Shown here piece after piece: positions 7,154 to 9,517 of a stretch of 9,517 nucleotides of DNA (positions are counted from its first letter, which is position 1; each line of letters opens with the position of its first letter). Position numbers and translations under genes: made by a program. This stretch comes from Halobacteriales archaeon (lineage in GTDB: Archaea > Thermoplasmatota > SW-10-69-26 > JACQPN01 > JAIVGT01): assembly GCA_020201485.1 (NCBI GenBank), contig JAIVGT010000206.1, forward strand, positions 1 through 9,517, written 5' to 3'. The notes beneath the pieces were generated by a model, which worked only from the letters and a program-made list of their open reading frames with translations, did no database searches and was not told the origin of the DNA.

Positions 7154-7180
7154 TTATGAACTATTTAAGCCTTTTATGAA
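7154..7180. repeat. TTATGAA direct repeats flanking the tbp TATA box
   Basis: On the plus strand TTATGAA occurs at 7154-7160 and again at 7174-7180, exactly 20 bp apart and on either side of the TATA core. Two helical turns of spacing puts both copies on the same DNA face, as expected for an operator bound by a dimer or by two protomers. The copies are short and this could be chance within an AT-rich patch. Confidence 0.4.
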
Positions 7181-7895
7181 GGCGGGCCGAAAGAGTTGCC
7201 CTTTCAGGCCTCAGGCCCTCCCCGATGGGCATGGCTGCCGGCACCGGTCCGGCGGTCTCGGCCAAGGGCCCGGCCGAACCCCGGACCACCCCCTCCAAGC
7301 GGGCGGCCTCGAGGACGACGAGGACATCCCCCGCCGGCCAGGCCTCGGCGCGGAGCCGCGCGGCCATGGCCTGCTCCCGCGCGCGCTCGACCGCTGCGAA
7401 GCCTGCGAGCCTGCGCAGCTGCTCGTCCCACCACAGATGGAAGCTCACCGCGTCGTCGCACGGCGGAGGGTGCCTCGCGAGCTGCTGGATGCGGCGGTTG
7501 TAGCGGAGGAGGGCCCATCCACTGACCTCCTCCGTGAAGCGCGTGACGTACGCGACCTCGGGAAGGTCGAGGGCGACGATGGGCAAGCCCGCTTTTCCCG
7601 CGAGCTGCACGATGGCGACGAAGTCCGGCGGGGGCAGCTCGACCTCGCCATACTGCCGGAGATAATGCTCGTAGACGTCATCGGCGTCGTTGCCCATCGG
7701 CTCGAACGTCGCCCCGCCGACGAAGGCTTGCAATCCCGCCAGGTCCTCCGGGCCGACGCCGAGGGCGACCGCGGACGGACGGAGCTCCTCGAAGAGCGCA
7801 CCGATGCGCGACCCCTCCGACTTGAGGCCCGGGACCGTCCCGACGAGGTGGAGCGTGCCCCCCGCGTGGGGAAGCGTGGCGCGCAACGGCTCCAT
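7161..7895 (-). CDS. Divergent TraB/PrgY-like protein, probable pseudoenzyme
   Basis: From ATG 7895 the product is 244 aa with no signal peptide or membrane segment. No family is certain, but the order of motifs resembles TraB/PrgY of the Tiki/ChaN superfamily. LHLVGTVPGLKSEGSRIGAL (15-34) corresponds to the GTAH..S strand-loop. LRPSAVALGVG (38-48) takes the place of the P..V.VEL strand. AGLPIVALDLPEVAYVTR (102-119) corresponds to the IPV..ID..I..T segment. ERAREQAMAARL (170-181) is followed by VLVVLEAARLEGVV (191-204) in place of VVAVVGAGHVEGI. Both signature His residues (now P22 and R199) and the Glu after the second strand are missing, so metal-dependent protease activity looks lost. The usual C-terminal membrane helices are also absent. 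The GTG at 7982 would add 29 residues with atypical codons (TCA, GAA, TTT, AGG, TAT), so I prefer the ATG. Its role is unknown. Confidence 0.6.
   Translation of the reverse strand: MEPLRATLPHAGGTLHLVGTVPGLKSEGSRIGALFEELRPSAVALGVGPEDLAGLQAFVGGATFEPMGNDADDVYEHYLRQYGEVELPPPDFVAIVQLAGKAGLPIVALDLPEVAYVTRFTEEVSGWALLRYNRRIQQLARHPPPCDDAVSFHLWWDEQLRRLAGFAAVERAREQAMAARLRAEAWPAGDVLVVLEAARLEGVVRGSAGPLAETAGPVPAAMPIGEGLRPERATLSARLHKRLK
7162..7175 (-). promoter_or_regulatory. tbp promoter: BRE and TATA box
   Basis: On the minus strand AAAAGG (BRE, 7175-7170) runs directly into CTTAAATA (TATA box, 7169-7162). With the usual spacing of about 26 bp from the TATA centre, transcription would start near 7139, leaving a leader of about 41 bases before ATG 7098. 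The element covers the last four codons (KRLK) and part of the TAG stop of the upstream gene. It stands out as AT-rich in a roughly 70% GC background. Confidence 0.75.
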
Positions 7896-7917
7896 GGCGC
7901 GAACAAGGGCGTCCCGC

Positions 7918-7930
7918 GGATAAGCCTTCT
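7918..7930 (-). promoter_or_regulatory. Candidate promoter of the TraB-like gene
   Basis: On the minus strand AGAAGG leads into CTTATCC, sharing the octamer-like AAGGCTTA core with the tbp promoter. The TATA centre near 7921 predicts transcription from about 7895, exactly the preferred ATG, which would make the mRNA leaderless. The TATA match is weak. Confidence 0.4.
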
Positions 7931-7982
7931 CCCTGGGCCGCGCGCGACGCGCCCTGTCCCGAAATTCGAATGACGACGCCAC

Positions 7983-7995
7983 AAAAGCTTTTAAT
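7983..7995 (+). promoter_or_regulatory. Promoter of the rightmost gene: BRE-like plus TATA
   Basis: AAAAG (7983-7987) followed by CTTTTAAT (7988-7995) is the only AT-rich patch before the rightmost gene. Its centre is about 26 bp before ATG 8018, predicting a leaderless transcript. The AAAAGCTTTT core (7983-7992) is a perfect palindrome, so it may also be read toward the minus strand. Confidence 0.55.
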
Positions 7996-8017
7996 GCCTG
8001 TTCAAGTGGCTGCCTGG

Positions 8018-9517
8018 ATGCGGGGAGCCTGGGGACTCGTGGGGCAGGACGCTCGCATGCTCGGCGCGCTCGTCATCGCGCTCGCGCTCGCCGCGCCCAG
8101 CGCCATGGCGGAGGAAGGCTCGGCCTCGCTGACCGCGCGCGGTCCGCTGGAGCTCGAGGGCCCCATCGAGGTCCTCGGCGAGCAAGCCGGTTTCGTCCTG
8201 CAGGACCCGGGCACGGCTTCGTGGAGCCGCATCGAGCTCTCCCTCGAGGCTGCGCACGCGACCGTCGAGGAGATCATCATCCAGGAGGCGTGCCTCGTGC
8301 GCGGCGCCCGGGTGGGTGTCGCGGACGTCGACGCTTCGGACTTCACCGGGCAGCGCGCCCTGCCGGACCTGCCCATCGCGCTTCCCGACCTGCCCCTCCC
8401 GAGCCTGCCGCTCGTGCCGCCGCTCCCCCCCGCATCGGAGCCGAGCGACGCCATCCCTGCAGCGGGGCACGCCGTGGACGCGGTCGCGGATGGCGTGCGT
8501 GACGTCGCGCAAGGCGCCGGCCTCCCCGGCGGGCTGCCCCCGGCCGAGACGTCGTGCATGCAGATGCAGCCGTGGGAGGACCGGAACGTGGTGCACCTCG
8601 ACGACCTCACGCTCGCCGTGCACCCGGTGGACGAGGCGTACACCATCGCCTTCGACGGCACGGACGCCGACAACCCGGCCGTCGTCAGCCTGGCATCCAT
8701 GGACGGCACGCTCGACCTCGTGCGCAGCGGCGATTCCGTGGAGCCGGTCGGCGACAGCGAGACCGAGTTCCGCGACGCCGCGCCATCCTTCTATTACCCC
8801 AGCGGCCTGCTGCGCACCGAGGCCTCCTCGGCCGTCGGCGAGCTCAGCGGCCAGGGCCAGCTGCTCATCTACCGCGCCAACGCCGCGGTCGCCGGCACGC
8901 GGCACGGCGAGGACAAGCCGTTCAGCCAGCAGTACCGCACGGGCGAGACGCGCAGCGCCGGCCCCATCCCCGGCCTGAGCATGCAGCAGCACCGCACCCT
9001 CGACTTCCTCCTCGTCACCTTCGAGGATGGCTTCGGCAGCTTCCGCTCCCCGGGGGAGGTCAAGGCCTACGCCTCGAACGCGCACGTCGCCATCGACGGC
9101 ACGCTCGGCATGCCTGCCGCTTGGGGGCACGTGGACGTGGGCAACCGCACCTTCGTGCTCGATGGCGCGCCGGCGCGGTTGACCGGCGAGCTCGAATTCC
9201 ACGTCGCGAAGGCCGACACGAAGCACATGGCCTGGTCCGAAGGCGACGAGGCCTCCGGGCACCACAAGGCCCCCGAGCTCTCGCTGAACATGGACGGCGA
9301 CGTGTCGCGCGTCGAGACGGCGCACGTCGCGGAAGGCTTCCCGGCCGGCGTGGCGCAGACGGCGGCCGCGGTGAGCGGCTTCGCCCTGCTCGCCGGCGCA
9401 CTGGCATACTTCTGGCCGGCGGTGAAGTTCGGCGCGACGGCGCTCTACACGCGCATCCCGCGCGACGCAGTGCTCATGCACGGAGCGCGCGAGCGCATCT
9501 ACCGCCTGGTGAAGGAC
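8018..9517 (+). CDS. Membrane-anchored protein with predicted C-terminal winged helix (partial)
   Basis: This frame is open from 7994 through the window edge, so the 3' end is missing. Residue numbers are from the in-frame ATG at 8057 (add 13 for ATG 8018). A signal peptide ends APSAMA at 13-18. A large extracytoplasmic part follows, with a Leu-Pro-rich linker (102-125: LPDLPIALPDLPLPSLPLV and so on), two cysteines (C79, C167) that could pair, and beta-rich stretches. One transmembrane helix lies at about 433-456 (SGFALLAGALAYFW). The cytoplasmic start, ALYTRIPRDAVLMHGARERI, resembles archaeal winged-helix regulators tethered by a membrane helix. A one-component membrane sensor is inferred. 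ATG 8018 is preferred because the TATA at 7988 predicts transcription there and it supplies Arg to the signal's n-region. ATG 7994 overlaps the TATA box. Confidence 0.75.
   Translation, partial: MRGAWGLVGQDARMLGALVIALALAAPSAMAEEGSASLTARGPLELEGPIEVLGEQAGFVLQDPGTASWSRIELSLEAAHATVEEIIIQEACLVRGARVGVADVDASDFTGQRALPDLPIALPDLPLPSLPLVPPLPPASEPSDAIPAAGHAVDAVADGVRDVAQGAGLPGGLPPAETSCMQMQPWEDRNVVHLDDLTLAVHPVDEAYTIAFDGTDADNPAVVSLASMDGTLDLVRSGDSVEPVGDSETEFRDAAPSFYYPSGLLRTEASSAVGELSGQGQLLIYRANAAVAGTRHGEDKPFSQQYRTGETRSAGPIPGLSMQQHRTLDFLLVTFEDGFGSFRSPGEVKAYASNAHVAIDGTLGMPAAWGHVDVGNRTFVLDGAPARLTGELEFHVAKADTKHMAWSEGDEASGHHKAPELSLNMDGDVSRVETAHVAEGFPAGVAQTAAAVSGFALLAGALAYFWPAVKFGATALYTRIPRDAVLMHGARERIYRLVKD

Noticed and set aside
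5897..7159. 420-codon plus-strand open frame opposite the lipoprotein and tbp genes
   Set aside because: Antisense to the certain TBP gene; composition typical of a GC-driven shadow frame.
7896..7982. N-terminal extension of the TraB-like gene from GTG 7982
   Set aside because: Its codons are unlike the rest of the gene, it is highly charged with no fold signature, and a promoter-like element inside it points to a start at ATG 7895. It remains possible.
7991..9481. 496-codon minus-strand open frame opposite the rightmost gene
   Set aside because: No domain or signal is recognisable, while the plus-strand frame has a signal peptide, a membrane helix and a winged-helix start.
1..9517. tRNA, rRNA, CRISPR array, transposase, inverted repeats or integration site
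   Set aside because: I looked and saw no cloverleaf, repeat-spacer pattern, transposase motif or terminal repeats. The only sizeable repeats are inside tbp.

Overview
This is a dense stretch of archaeal chromosome with very high GC (roughly 70% by eye, not counted). The archaeal assignment rests on three information-processing proteins: an MCM replicative helicase, an archaeal-type NMD3 ribosome-export-factor homologue and a two-repeat TATA-binding protein (TBP). It is supported by a DUF424 protein, archaeal BRE/TATA-like promoters and an almost complete lack of Shine-Dalgarno sites. The partial gene at the right end looks like the 'secreted domain, one membrane helix, cytoplasmic winged helix' proteins common in Thermoplasmatota and haloarchaea. 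High-GC Thermoplasmatota is my best guess, but it is an inference.

Layout. Positions 1-4205 (+ strand) look like one operon: mcm, a DUF424 protein, nmd3 (ATGA overlap with DUF424), then a small secreted or membrane-anchored protein of unknown function. Its stop overlaps the stop of a TatD-like metal-dependent hydrolase on the - strand (4202-5050). A 74-bp gap separates that hydrolase from a divergent VOC/glyoxalase-fold protein (5125-5598, +) that has a strongly basic C-terminal tail. The VOC gene converges, with one base between stops, on a - strand lipoprotein gene (5600-6556). The lipoprotein gene is joined to tbp (6553-7098, -) by a GTGA overlap. Upstream of tbp, on the same strand, is a gene I read as a divergent TraB/PrgY-like protein that has lost both signature histidines (7161-7895, -). 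A short AT-rich patch then separates it from a divergent gene (about 8018 to beyond 9517, +) that runs off the window.

How the genes work together. The left operon joins DNA replication (MCM) with ribosome maturation (NMD3) and a conserved archaeal protein of unknown role, a replication-translation linkage of the kind already noted in archaeal genomes. The tbp region is the most compact part: the TBP promoter's BRE/TATA lies on the last codons and stop of the upstream gene, and tbp is probably co-expressed with a secreted beta-propeller-like lipoprotein. No tRNA, rRNA, CRISPR array, insertion sequence or attachment site was seen. No stretch over 300 bases lacks a gene. I see no clear new multi-gene system. 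The leads most worth pursuing are the truncated membrane-anchored regulator, the TraB-like apparent pseudoenzyme, and the tbp promoter and operon arrangement.
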